The notes beneath the pieces are model-generated. The model had not been told where the DNA came from, searched no databases, and saw only the letters and a program-made list of their open reading frames with translations. From the NCBI GenBank assembly GCA_002305795.1, contig DBRF01000002.1:1-19348 (forward strand): 19,348 nucleotides of DNA, written 5' to 3'. Below, one piece after another: positions 13,318-19,348 of the stretch. A program made the position numbers and the translations under genes. This stretch comes from Ruminococcaceae bacterium UBA1375. Lineage in GTDB: Bacteria > Bacillota > Clostridia > Oscillospirales > Ruminococcaceae. How positions within the stretch are numbered: position 1 is the stretch's first letter; each line of letters opens with the position of its first letter.

Positions 13318-13336
13318 TGTGATAAGACTGTGACAG
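13318..13336 (-). promoter_or_regulatory. Direct repeat resembling a PHO-box upstream of the response regulator
   Basis: On the minus strand CTGTCACA (13336-13329) and TTATCACA (13325-13318) match at 6 of 8 bases with an 11-bp period, as expected for a tandem OmpR/PhoB-type dimer site. I could not identify a convincing promoter here. Confidence 0.4.
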
Positions 13337-13346
13337 GGCTTTGAAT

Positions 13347-13367
13347 AATCCGTATTTAAGGCGGATT
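13347..13367 (-). terminator. Weak hairpin after rsmI
   Basis: AATCCG (13347-13352) pairs with CGGATT (13362-13367) around 9 nt, with only a short T-poor tail (ATTC) on the minus strand. At best it is a weak terminator, so some read-through into the two-component genes is possible. Confidence 0.3.
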
Positions 13368-14203
13368 CAGTCTTCTTCTGCCAAACTCTGCACCAATTTT
13401 TTATACAAAAGCCCCTTGCTCAAACCGCTGGCCTTAGCCGCCTGACGGGCAGCTTCGGTGGGCTTTTCCCCCTGCTCCAGCAGCTTTCGGGCGAAACTGA
13501 GGGCCTGGGCCTCGTCCATGGCTTCCCCTTCCGGTTCCGGGCAGCCTTCCACCACCAGCACATATTCCCCTCTGGGCGGGGTTTCCCTGGCATAGGCGGC
13601 GGCCTGCTCCAGGTTCATCCGCAGCACCTGCTCGTGGAGCTTGGTCAACTCCCGGCAGAGGGCGATCCGCCTGTCCCCACCAAAGGCTTCCTTCAGGTCC
13701 TCCAGGGTGGTTGGGAGCTTGTGGGGAGCTTCGTAAAAAATCATGGTGCGCCGTTCCTGCTTTAAGCTGTCCAGGTGTTCCCCCCGGTTTTTCCGGTTGG
13801 TGGAGAGAAAACCTTCAAAGGTGAACCGGCTGGTAGGAAGCCCGCTGACCGCCAGTGCGCTGACAGCAGCACTGGGGCCGGGAATCACCTGCACCTCCAC
13901 CCCTGCCTGGGCGCAGAGCCGCACCAAATCTTCCCCCGGATCGGAGATACAGGGCATCCCCGCATCGCTGACCACGGCGGCCGTTTCCCCGGCTTCCAAA
14001 CGGCGGAGGATTTCCTGTCCCCGCTGGCGAAGATTGTGCTCGTAATAGCTGACCAAAGGCTTTTGAATGCCGAAATGGTTCAGCAGCTTTAAGGTGACGC
14101 GAGTGTCTTCCGCAGCGATAAAGTCCACCTGTTTTAAAATTTCTACCGCCCTGGGGGAAAAGTCCCCTAAATTTCCAATGGGCGTTCCCACTACATATAA
14201 CAT
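13367..14203 (-). CDS. rsmI: 16S rRNA (cytidine(1402)-2'-O)-methyltransferase
   Basis: The enzyme uses S-adenosylmethionine to methylate the ribose of C1402 in the ribosomal decoding centre. The product is 278 residues, normal for the family. It opens with the family signature LYVVGTPIGNLGD, has AAEDTR, SDAGMPCISDPG and the VIPGPSA loop that holds the cofactor, and the family stretch FEGFL. A C-terminal helical part (about 225-278) follows. A GAAGGGAT site lies before the ATG. It begins 12 nt after the trmN6 stop, so the two RNA-modification genes form one transcript, as yabB and yabC do in Bacillus; here the small yazA-like gene that sits between them in Bacillus is missing. Confidence 0.95.
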   Translation of the reverse strand: MLYVVGTPIGNLGDFSPRAVEILKQVDFIAAEDTRVTLKLLNHFGIQKPLVSYYEHNLRQRGQEILRRLEAGETAAVVSDAGMPCISDPGEDLVRLCAQAGVEVQVIPGPSAAVSALAVSGLPTSRFTFEGFLSTNRKNRGEHLDSLKQERRTMIFYEAPHKLPTTLEDLKEAFGGDRRIALCRELTKLHEQVLRMNLEQAAAYARETPPRGEYVLVVEGCPEPEGEAMDEAQALSFARKLLEQGEKPTEAARQAAKASGLSKGLLYKKLVQSLAEED

Positions 14204-14215
14204 GGATTGATCCCT

Positions 14216-14929
14216 TCATTCGTTTCGGGTCCAGGCAGCCGCATCCGGCCGCAGCCCGTTCTCATCATATAATGCCAACAGGGGAAGCACCGTAAGCCCC
14301 GGCGACGCCCCCTTTTTTCCTTCCACCAAGGCCAGCCAAGGAGCGGTGTCCCACCGCTTGCTCACCAGCCGCAGCCGTTTTGGCTCCAACCCTGCCTTGC
14401 TCATAGCGGCAAACACCTCTGCCAACCGCTGAGGCCGCTGGCAGAGGCAGAACCGTCCTCCGTACCGCAAAAGCCGGCCTGCCGCCAAGCATACTTCTTC
14501 TAAGGTACAGCCTTCTTCGTGCCGGGCCAAACGGTGTTCCGGAATTTGGCTGGTTTCCCCTGTCCCGGCAGAAAAATAAGGCGGGTTGCAGCTGACCACA
14601 TCAAACTGCTCCCACATGGATTTGGGCAGACTGCGCAGGTCGCCAAGATAGGATTGATGGCGCTCTTCCAGCCTGCACCGGTCAATGGCAGCCTGGTACT
14701 GCCGGGCGCCCTCCGGGGAAATCTCCACCCCCACCGTCTGCGCCGGGGCATAATACCGCTCCATCAGCAGGGGAACCACCCCGCAGCCGCTGCAAAGGTC
14801 GCAGACCCGGTCTTTGTGTTTGGGAGCGGTGAAATGGACCAGCAAACAAGCGTCGGTGCCAAAGCCGTGGCGGGGAGAAGTGACGATGCAGAACTGCTCT
14901 CCCAGCGGCTGTATCTTCCAGTCTTTCAT
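14216..14929 (-). CDS. trmN6: tRNA1(Val) (adenine(37)-N6)-methyltransferase family protein
   Basis: The 237-residue protein is a class I S-adenosylmethionine methyltransferase of the YfiC/YabB type. It has a family N-terminus (FCIVTSPRHGFGTDACLLVHF), the cofactor motif DLCSGCGVVPLLM (about 43-55), an acidic VGVEISP strand end, and the catalytic NPPY typical of N6-adenine methyltransferases (CNPPYFSAG, about 114-122). The C-terminal end is short. GGAGGG lies 5 nt before the ATG. Substrate assignment (A37 of tRNA1-Val) is taken from the family and is less certain outside Proteobacteria; the pairing with rsmI supports RNA as substrate. First gene of the operon. Confidence 0.88.
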   Translation of the reverse strand: MKDWKIQPLGEQFCIVTSPRHGFGTDACLLVHFTAPKHKDRVCDLCSGCGVVPLLMERYYAPAQTVGVEISPEGARQYQAAIDRCRLEERHQSYLGDLRSLPKSMWEQFDVVSCNPPYFSAGTGETSQIPEHRLARHEEGCTLEEVCLAAGRLLRYGGRFCLCQRPQRLAEVFAAMSKAGLEPKRLRLVSKRWDTAPWLALVEGKKGASPGLTVLPLLALYDENGLRPDAAAWTRNE

Positions 14930-14955
14930 CCCTGCCCTCCTTTTGTGTTTGTCCT

Positions 14956-14985
14956 ATTGTAGCACAGCAAGCGCAACAGGTGCAA
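14956..14985 (-). promoter_or_regulatory. Probable promoter of trmN6-rsmI
   Basis: On the minus strand TACAAT (14961-14956) with a weak TTGCAC (14985-14980) 18 bp upstream. It touches the T run of the terminator of the preceding HPr-like gene. Confidence 0.5.
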
Positions 14986-15015
14986 CAAAAAATGCAGCCC
15001 ATCCCTGAGCTGCAC
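14986..15015 (-). terminator. Terminator after the HPr-like gene
   Basis: On the minus strand GTGCAGC (15015-15009) pairs with GCTGCAT (14998-14992; one wobble), loop 10 nt, followed by TTTTTTG. On the + strand it also has a TTTTT tail. Confidence 0.75.
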
Positions 15016-15045
15016 TTTTTGACTCATTCATTTTGTAAAGCGGAA

Positions 15046-15276
15046 TCACTCCACGATATACTGCTTGATTTCTTCCAAAAAGGCGGAAGGATCGTCGGTG
15101 TGAGCCTGCACGGTGATGGGCTTGGACAAATCCAGGCTGAAGATACCCATGATGGACTTGGCATCGATGGCGTAACGACCGGAGATCAGATCCACATCGT
15201 AATCATACTTGGAAACCGCATTGACAAAAAACTTTACGTCATTGATGGTATTCAAAAGAATTTGCACTGTTTTCAT
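15046..15276 (-). CDS. HPr-family protein lacking the catalytic histidine (Crh-like)
   Basis: The 76-residue protein has the HPr fold pattern and the strongly conserved regulatory segment SGRYAIDAKSIMGIFSLDL; S41 corresponds to the Ser46 that HPr kinase phosphorylates. The sugar-transport histidine (His15 in HPr) is absent: the first part reads ILLNTINDVKFFV and the only histidine is at 59. It therefore cannot pass phosphate in the PTS and more likely acts as a regulator, like Crh of Bacillus (carbon catabolite co-repressor), or as a distinct clostridial HPr-like protein. AGGAGG lies 9 nt before the ATG. It is monocistronic with a very good promoter and its own terminator. No HPr kinase gene is in the window. 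Confidence 0.85.
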   Translation of the reverse strand: MKTVQILLNTINDVKFFVNAVSKYDYDVDLISGRYAIDAKSIMGIFSLDLSKPITVQAHTDDPSAFLEEIKQYIVE

Positions 15277-15363
15277 AAAAAACAGCCTCCTTTCTAATAT
15301 TCGGCCCTCCCTATTTCAGCAGGCAGGAGCAGCCAGTTTCCATAATTTCCTGCTCTGTATCTT

Positions 15364-15392
15364 ACTATATCACGCTGAAAATTGGAAGTCAA
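15364..15392 (-). promoter_or_regulatory. Sigma-A type promoter of the HPr-like gene
   Basis: On the minus strand TTGACT (15392-15387), a 17-bp spacer and TATAGT (15369-15364). A leader of about 80 nt follows up to the gene. Confidence 0.82.
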
Positions 15393-15399
15393 CCAATTC

Positions 15400-15428
15400 T
15401 TGAAAAAAGAGATTTTTTCTATTATAAT
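15400..15428 (+). promoter_or_regulatory. Sigma-A type promoter of mtaB
   Basis: TTGAAA (15400-15405), a 17-bp spacer and a perfect TATAAT (15423-15428), divergent from the HPr-like promoter 8 bp away. The mtaB leader (15435-15561) contains CCGGC (15481-15485), GCCGG (15494-15498, followed by TTTTCT) and CCGGC again (15523-15527), so two short alternative hairpins are possible. Confidence 0.8.
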
Positions 15429-15561
15429 ACTAAAGAGTGACCCTGAAATTTGTTCAATTTTTCAAATTGCAGGACAGAATCCGGCTCCTTCTTGCCGGTT
15501 TTCTATGTTTCATCTTCTTTTTCCGGCATCCCTTCCCGTTTTGGGAGGAAAGGAGCGTTTT

Positions 15562-16848
15562 GTGACCGTTTCATTTTTCACCTTCGGCTGCAAAGTCAAC
15601 CAATACGAAACCCAATATTTAGCCCGGTGCTTTGCCAAGGAAGGCTATCAAATTGTAGAAGGGGAAACCGCCCAGGTGCTGGTGATCAATTCCTGCACCG
15701 TAACCGGAATGTCCGACAAAAAAGCCCGGCAGCTGCTCCACCGGCTGCGGCGGAAAAACCCGGACAGCATCCTAGTGCTCTGCGGCTGCTTCCCCCAGGC
15801 TTTCCCGGAACAAGCCGCCGCTTTGGAGGCAGACGTCATCACCGGCAACACCAACCGGGCCCAGCTCCCTGCCTTAGTGGAACAGGCCCGAAAGGAAAAG
15901 GTAATCCGGCATCTCCCCCATCCGGTAGGAGAGCGTTTTGAACCCATGGAGGTTCACGGCCTGGCACGCCACACCAGGGCTTTTTTGAAAATCCAGGATG
16001 GCTGTGAACGACACTGTACTTATTGCATCATCCCCACTGCCCGTGGACACAACCGTTCCAAACCACTTCCCGCATTGGCGGAAGAAGCCGCCCTGCTGGC
16101 CCGGCAGGGATATCGGGAAATCGTCCTCACCGGCATTGACCTCACCTCTTACGGCAGGGAGCTGGGCCTGCACCTCTCCGATGCGGTGGCTGCGGCCTCC
16201 CAGCCGGAGGGGATCTGCCGAGTGCGGCTGGGATCTTTAGAGCCGGATGAAATCACCGATGGGGAAATCGCTGCCCTGGCCCAGTGTCCTAAGCTCTGCC
16301 CCCAGTTCCACCTGTCCCTGCAAAGCGGGTGCGACGCCACCCTGAAGCGAATGGGGCGGCGGTACGACTCCGCCTTTTACGCCGGTTTGCTCCGGCGGCT
16401 GCGGGCGGCTTTCCCCGGCTGTTCCTTTACCACCGATGTGATGGTGGGCTTTGCCGGGGAAACGGAGGAGGAATTTGCCCAATCCAAAGCCTTTGTGGAA
16501 CAGTGCGGCTTTGCCCAAATCCACCTATTCCCCTACTCCATCCGTCCCGGCACTCCGGCGGCCAAACTTCCCCAGGTGCCGGACTACATCAAAAGCAGAC
16601 GGATGGCCCAAATGGAGCAGGTGGCACAGACCGCCTGGAACCGCTTTTTGGAAGCGGGCGTGGGACAGGTGCAGCAGGTGCTGCTGGAGTCCACCCTGAC
16701 CCCCCAAGGGCGGCTGGGACATACTGCGGATTACCGGCCGGTGGCGGTAGCCCTCCCCTGCCCGGACCGGGGAAACTTAGTTTCCGTGCAAATTCAAGGA
16801 ACTGAGAAAGAAGCCTGCTTTGGTATAGTGTTGGAGAAAAACGGCTGA
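15562..16848 (+). CDS. mtaB: tRNA (N6-L-threonylcarbamoyladenosine(37)-C2)-methylthiotransferase
   Basis: This radical-SAM enzyme adds a methylthio group to t6A37 of ANN-reading tRNAs. The product is 428 residues. The N-terminal UPF0004 domain has the MtaB signature FFTFGCKVNQYETQ and the second-cluster cysteines in GCKVNQ, INSCTVTG and LVLCGCFPQ. The radical-SAM cluster is CERHCTYC, in IQDGCERHCTYCIIPTARG. A C-terminal TRAM-like domain ends the protein. The GTG at 15562 is chosen: AAGGAG lies just upstream and the product then begins with the family's usual VSFFTFGCKVNQ. The frame stays open upstream, but only through the leader and promoter. It is probably alone in its transcript; purL downstream has its own promoter. 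Confidence 0.95.
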   Translation: MTVSFFTFGCKVNQYETQYLARCFAKEGYQIVEGETAQVLVINSCTVTGMSDKKARQLLHRLRRKNPDSILVLCGCFPQAFPEQAAALEADVITGNTNRAQLPALVEQARKEKVIRHLPHPVGERFEPMEVHGLARHTRAFLKIQDGCERHCTYCIIPTARGHNRSKPLPALAEEAALLARQGYREIVLTGIDLTSYGRELGLHLSDAVAAASQPEGICRVRLGSLEPDEITDGEIAALAQCPKLCPQFHLSLQSGCDATLKRMGRRYDSAFYAGLLRRLRAAFPGCSFTTDVMVGFAGETEEEFAQSKAFVEQCGFAQIHLFPYSIRPGTPAAKLPQVPDYIKSRRMAQMEQVAQTAWNRFLEAGVGQVQQVLLESTLTPQGRLGHTADYRPVAVALPCPDRGNLVSVQIQGTEKEACFGIVLEKNG

Positions 16849-16902
16849 TTGCAAAAGATTTTAGTACAGATAAACAGAATTTGGAACTTCTCCGTCAAAA
16901 GA

Positions 16903-16931
16903 TGGACGAGCCGGAAAAAATGTTGTATAAT
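16903..16931 (+). promoter_or_regulatory. Sigma-A type promoter of purL
   Basis: TGGACG (16903-16908), a 17-bp spacer and a perfect TATAAT (16926-16931). No terminator for mtaB is visible between 16849 and here. Confidence 0.72.
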
Positions 16932-16954
16932 AGTAGCGTTATGATTGGGAGAAT

Positions 16955-16995
16955 CTCGGTACAGTTGCCCAAATCAAAATAAAAGCTGTACTGAG
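16955..16995 (+). promoter_or_regulatory. Leader hairpin of purL
   Basis: CTCGGTACAG (16955-16964) pairs with CTGTACTGAG (16986-16995), 10 bp with one G-U pair, around a 21-nt A-rich loop. The ribosome site AGGAG starts 9 nt later. It has no T run, so it is not a terminator. It fits neither the purine riboswitch consensus nor a PurR box that I can recognise. Confidence 0.5.
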
Positions 16996-17017
16996 AAATA
17001 CGGTAGGAGTGTGAAGC

Positions 17018-19348
17018 ATGGCAGTATATCGTGTTTATGTGGAAAAGAAAGAGGACTACGCCGTGGAAGCCGCCCATCTTTTGGCGGATCTGCAAACCGG
17101 GTTGAATCTCACCGGCTTGAAGAAGCTGCGGCTGCTCAACCGGTACGACGTGGAAGGCCTCAGCCAGGAGCAGTTTACCCAGGCGGTGGAGAACATTCTC
17201 AGCGAGCCTCCGGTGGACGACACCTACACCGAACTTCCTGAAAAGGCAGGCGTCCGCACCTTTGCCGTGGAATACCTGCCCGGTCAGTTTGACCAGCGGG
17301 CAGACTCCGCCGCCCAATGTATCAGCCTGCTGACCCAGCAGCCCCGTCCCCTGGTGCGCAACGCCAGAGTGTACCTGCTGGAAGGCAAGCTCACCGATGA
17401 AGAATTTGACAAAATCAAGCACTACCTTATCAACCCGGTGGAAGCCCGGGAAGCCAGCCTGGAGCCGGTGGACACCCTGGAAATGAACTACACCGTCCCC
17501 AGCCAGGTAGAGACCTTGGAAGGCTTCACTGCATTAAGCCGGGAAGAATTGGCGGAATTTATCACCAAATACGGTTTGGCTATGGACCTGGACGACATTC
17601 TGTTCTGCCAGGAGTATTTCTCCAAGGAAGAGCAGCGGGACCCCACCATCACCGAAATCCGGATGATCGACACCTACTGGTCCGATCACTGCCGCCACAC
17701 CACCTTCTCCACCCACATCGACCATGTGGAGATTGAAGAGCCCGCCATCCAGGCGGCCTATGAGGATTACCTCAACGCCCGCAAAGAACTGGGCCGGGAA
17801 AACAAGCCCATGACTTTAATGGATTTGGCTACTATCGGCGCCCGCCAGCTCAAGGCGGAAGGCAAGCTCACCGATCTGGATGAAAGCGAAGAAATCAACG
17901 CCTGTTCGGTGAAGATTAAAGTCACCATGGACGACGGCAGCAAGGAAGACTGGCTGCTGATGTTCAAAAACGAAACCCACAACCACCCCACTGAAATCGA
18001 GCCCTTCGGCGGCGCAGCCACCTGCTTGGGCGGCGCCATCCGGGACCCCTTGTCCGGCCGGAGCTATGTCTACCAGGCCATGCGGGTTACCGGTGCAGGC
18101 GACCCCCTGACCCCGGTAAGCGAAACCATCCAGGGCAAGCTGCCCCAAAAGAAGCTGGTCAACGGCGCTGCCAACGGCTACTCCTCCTACGGCAACCAAA
18201 TCGGCTTGGCTACCGGCCAGGTCTGTGAAATTTACCACCCCGGCTATGTGGCCAAGCGAATGGAGATCGGCGCTGTGGTGGGCGCTGCCCCGGCAGAAAA
18301 CGTGATCCGGGAAGTGCCGGAACCCGGCGACGTCATCGTCCTGCTGGGCGGACGCACCGGACGGGACGGTTGCGGCGGCGCCACCGGCTCCTCCAAGAGC
18401 CACACCGTCCAATCCATTGAAACCTGCGGCAGCGAAGTGCAGAAGGGCAACCCTCCGGAAGAACGGAAATTGCAGCGTCTGTTCCGCAAGCCGGAGGTCA
18501 CCCGCCTGATCCGCCGCTGCAACGACTTCGGCGCCGGCGGTGTTTCTGTGGCCATCGGCGAACTGGCGGACGGCCTGGTGATCAACCTGGACACCGTTCC
18601 CAAAAAGTACGAAGGCCTGGACGGCACCGAACTGGCCATCTCCGAAAGCCAGGAACGGATGGCCTGCGTGGTGCGAGCCAAAGATGCCGACCAATTTATT
18701 GCCCAAGCCGATAAAGAAAACCTGGAAGCCACTGTGGTGGCTACCGTCACCGCAGAACCCCGGTTAAAGATGAACTGGCAGGGCCACTGCATTGTGGACC
18801 TGGCCCGCAGCTTCTTGAACAGCAACGGTGCGGAAAAGCACACCGACATCCACATCCCCGCCCAGTCGGTAAAACCGGTACACAACTACACCAGCACCGG
18901 CGCCAACTGGCAGAAGCACCTCAGCGATTTGAACCTTTGCTCCCAGCGGGGCTTGGTGGAACGGTTCGACTCCACCATCGGCGCCGGCACGGTGCTGATG
19001 CCTTACGGCGGCGACCGGCAAACCACCCCCACCCAGGCCATGGTGGCCAAGATCCCGGTGCTTCACGGCGAAACCGACACCTGTTCGGTGATGGGCTGGG
19101 GCTACAACCCCTACCTCAGCGAACAGAGCCCCTTCTTGGGCGCTATGTACGCCGTAGTGGAATCGGTGGCAAAAGTAGTCAGCGTCGGCGGCAGCCGCAA
19201 ACAGTGCTGGCTCACCTTCCAGGAATACTTTGAACGCACCCAGAACGACCCCACCCGCTGGGGTCAGCCCATGGCGGCGCTGCTGGGTGCCTACGAAGCT
19301 CAGATCAAACTGGGCATCGCCTCCATCGGCGGCAAGGACTCCATGAGC
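17018..19348 (+). CDS. purL: Phosphoribosylformylglycinamidine synthase, long form (partial, cut at right edge)
   Basis: The enzyme converts FGAR to FGAM with ATP and glutamine, the fourth step of purine synthesis. Only the first 777 residues are in the window; the frame is open to the last base. Visible: an N-terminal PurS-like region (about 1-140), SDHCRHTTF (222-230), NETHNHPTEIEPFGG (from 318) for ATP binding, GRTGRDGCGGATGSS, DFGAGGVSVAIGELADG and, in the second synthetase half, MPYGGDRQTTPTQAM and GKDSMS at the very end. This is the long, clostridial type (about 1,240 residues in the family), so a C-terminal glutaminase domain is expected beyond the edge. ATG 17018 has AGGAG 8 nt upstream. 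It has its own promoter and leader hairpin; other pur genes may lie downstream. Confidence 0.96.
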   Translation, partial: MAVYRVYVEKKEDYAVEAAHLLADLQTGLNLTGLKKLRLLNRYDVEGLSQEQFTQAVENILSEPPVDDTYTELPEKAGVRTFAVEYLPGQFDQRADSAAQCISLLTQQPRPLVRNARVYLLEGKLTDEEFDKIKHYLINPVEAREASLEPVDTLEMNYTVPSQVETLEGFTALSREELAEFITKYGLAMDLDDILFCQEYFSKEEQRDPTITEIRMIDTYWSDHCRHTTFSTHIDHVEIEEPAIQAAYEDYLNARKELGRENKPMTLMDLATIGARQLKAEGKLTDLDESEEINACSVKIKVTMDDGSKEDWLLMFKNETHNHPTEIEPFGGAATCLGGAIRDPLSGRSYVYQAMRVTGAGDPLTPVSETIQGKLPQKKLVNGAANGYSSYGNQIGLATGQVCEIYHPGYVAKRMEIGAVVGAAPAENVIREVPEPGDVIVLLGGRTGRDGCGGATGSSKSHTVQSIETCGSEVQKGNPPEERKLQRLFRKPEVTRLIRRCNDFGAGGVSVAIGELADGLVINLDTVPKKYEGLDGTELAISESQERMACVVRAKDADQFIAQADKENLEATVVATVTAEPRLKMNWQGHCIVDLARSFLNSNGAEKHTDIHIPAQSVKPVHNYTSTGANWQKHLSDLNLCSQRGLVERFDSTIGAGTVLMPYGGDRQTTPTQAMVAKIPVLHGETDTCSVMGWGYNPYLSEQSPFLGAMYAVVESVAKVVSVGGSRKQCWLTFQEYFERTQNDPTRWGQPMAALLGAYEAQIKLGIASIGGKDSMS

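Noticed and set aside
16932..17017. Purine riboswitch or PurR box before purL
   Set aside because: Neither the conserved purine aptamer core nor a recognisable PurR repeat is present; only a plain hairpin is seen.
17816..18706. 296-codon minus-strand frame opposite purL
   Set aside because: It is the shadow of the PurL frame, which carries all expected motifs.

Overview
The window looks like chromosomal core sequence from a Gram-positive, low-GC-phylum bacterium (Firmicutes/Bacillota, class Clostridia, probably an Oscillospiraceae-like gut organism). The evidence is tRNA-responsive T-box leaders before thrS and cysE-cysS, strong AGGAGG ribosome binding sites, lipoprotein signal peptides, the long clostridial type of FGAM synthase, and a trmN6-rsmI pair like yabB-yabC of Bacillus. 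Coding regions are fairly GC-rich and intergenic regions AT-rich. No rRNA, tRNA, CRISPR array, transposase, integrase or phage gene is visible.

Layout, left to right. 1-2362: promoter, threonine T-box leader, thrS (+) and its terminator. 2395-3740: a leftward two-gene unit, an SPFH/band-7 membrane protein followed by a small Arc-type ribbon-helix-helix protein, driven by a promoter whose -10 lies inside a 13-bp-arm palindrome. 3816-5460: leftward pfkA followed by a DUF2752 membrane protein. 5531-6616: an AT-rich island holding an unrecognised membrane-anchored protein with an attenuator-like leader, an interrupted micro-ORF and a GC-rich structured repeat-like block. 6572-8205: two cyclophilin-like lipoproteins in tandem (leftward), the second-translated one canonical and the first degenerate. 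8250-10701: leftward cysE-cysS behind a cysteine T-box. 10721-11167: a DUF1858 (CxxC redox) protein with a long, strongly folded 5' leader. 11178-13336: an OmpR/PhoB-type response regulator and its histidine kinase (leftward). 13347-14985: trmN6-rsmI (leftward). 14986-15392: an HPr-like protein that lacks the catalytic histidine. 15400-16848: mtaB (+). 16903 to the right edge: purL (+), cut by the window end after 777 codons.

Most genes are housekeeping: translation (thrS, cysS, rsmI, trmN6, mtaB), cysteine supply, glycolysis and carbon control (pfkA, HPr/Crh-like) and purine synthesis. Cysteine synthesis and cysteinyl-tRNA charging are joined in one operon under one tRNA-Cys sensor. I found no clear, complete novel defence or mobile system. 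The best candidates for something undescribed are regulatory: the three-way-junction leader of the DUF1858 gene, the competing hairpins before the 190-residue orphan protein, and the palindromic promoter of the SPFH/ribbon-helix-helix unit. All structures were read by eye and no energy calculation or database search was possible.
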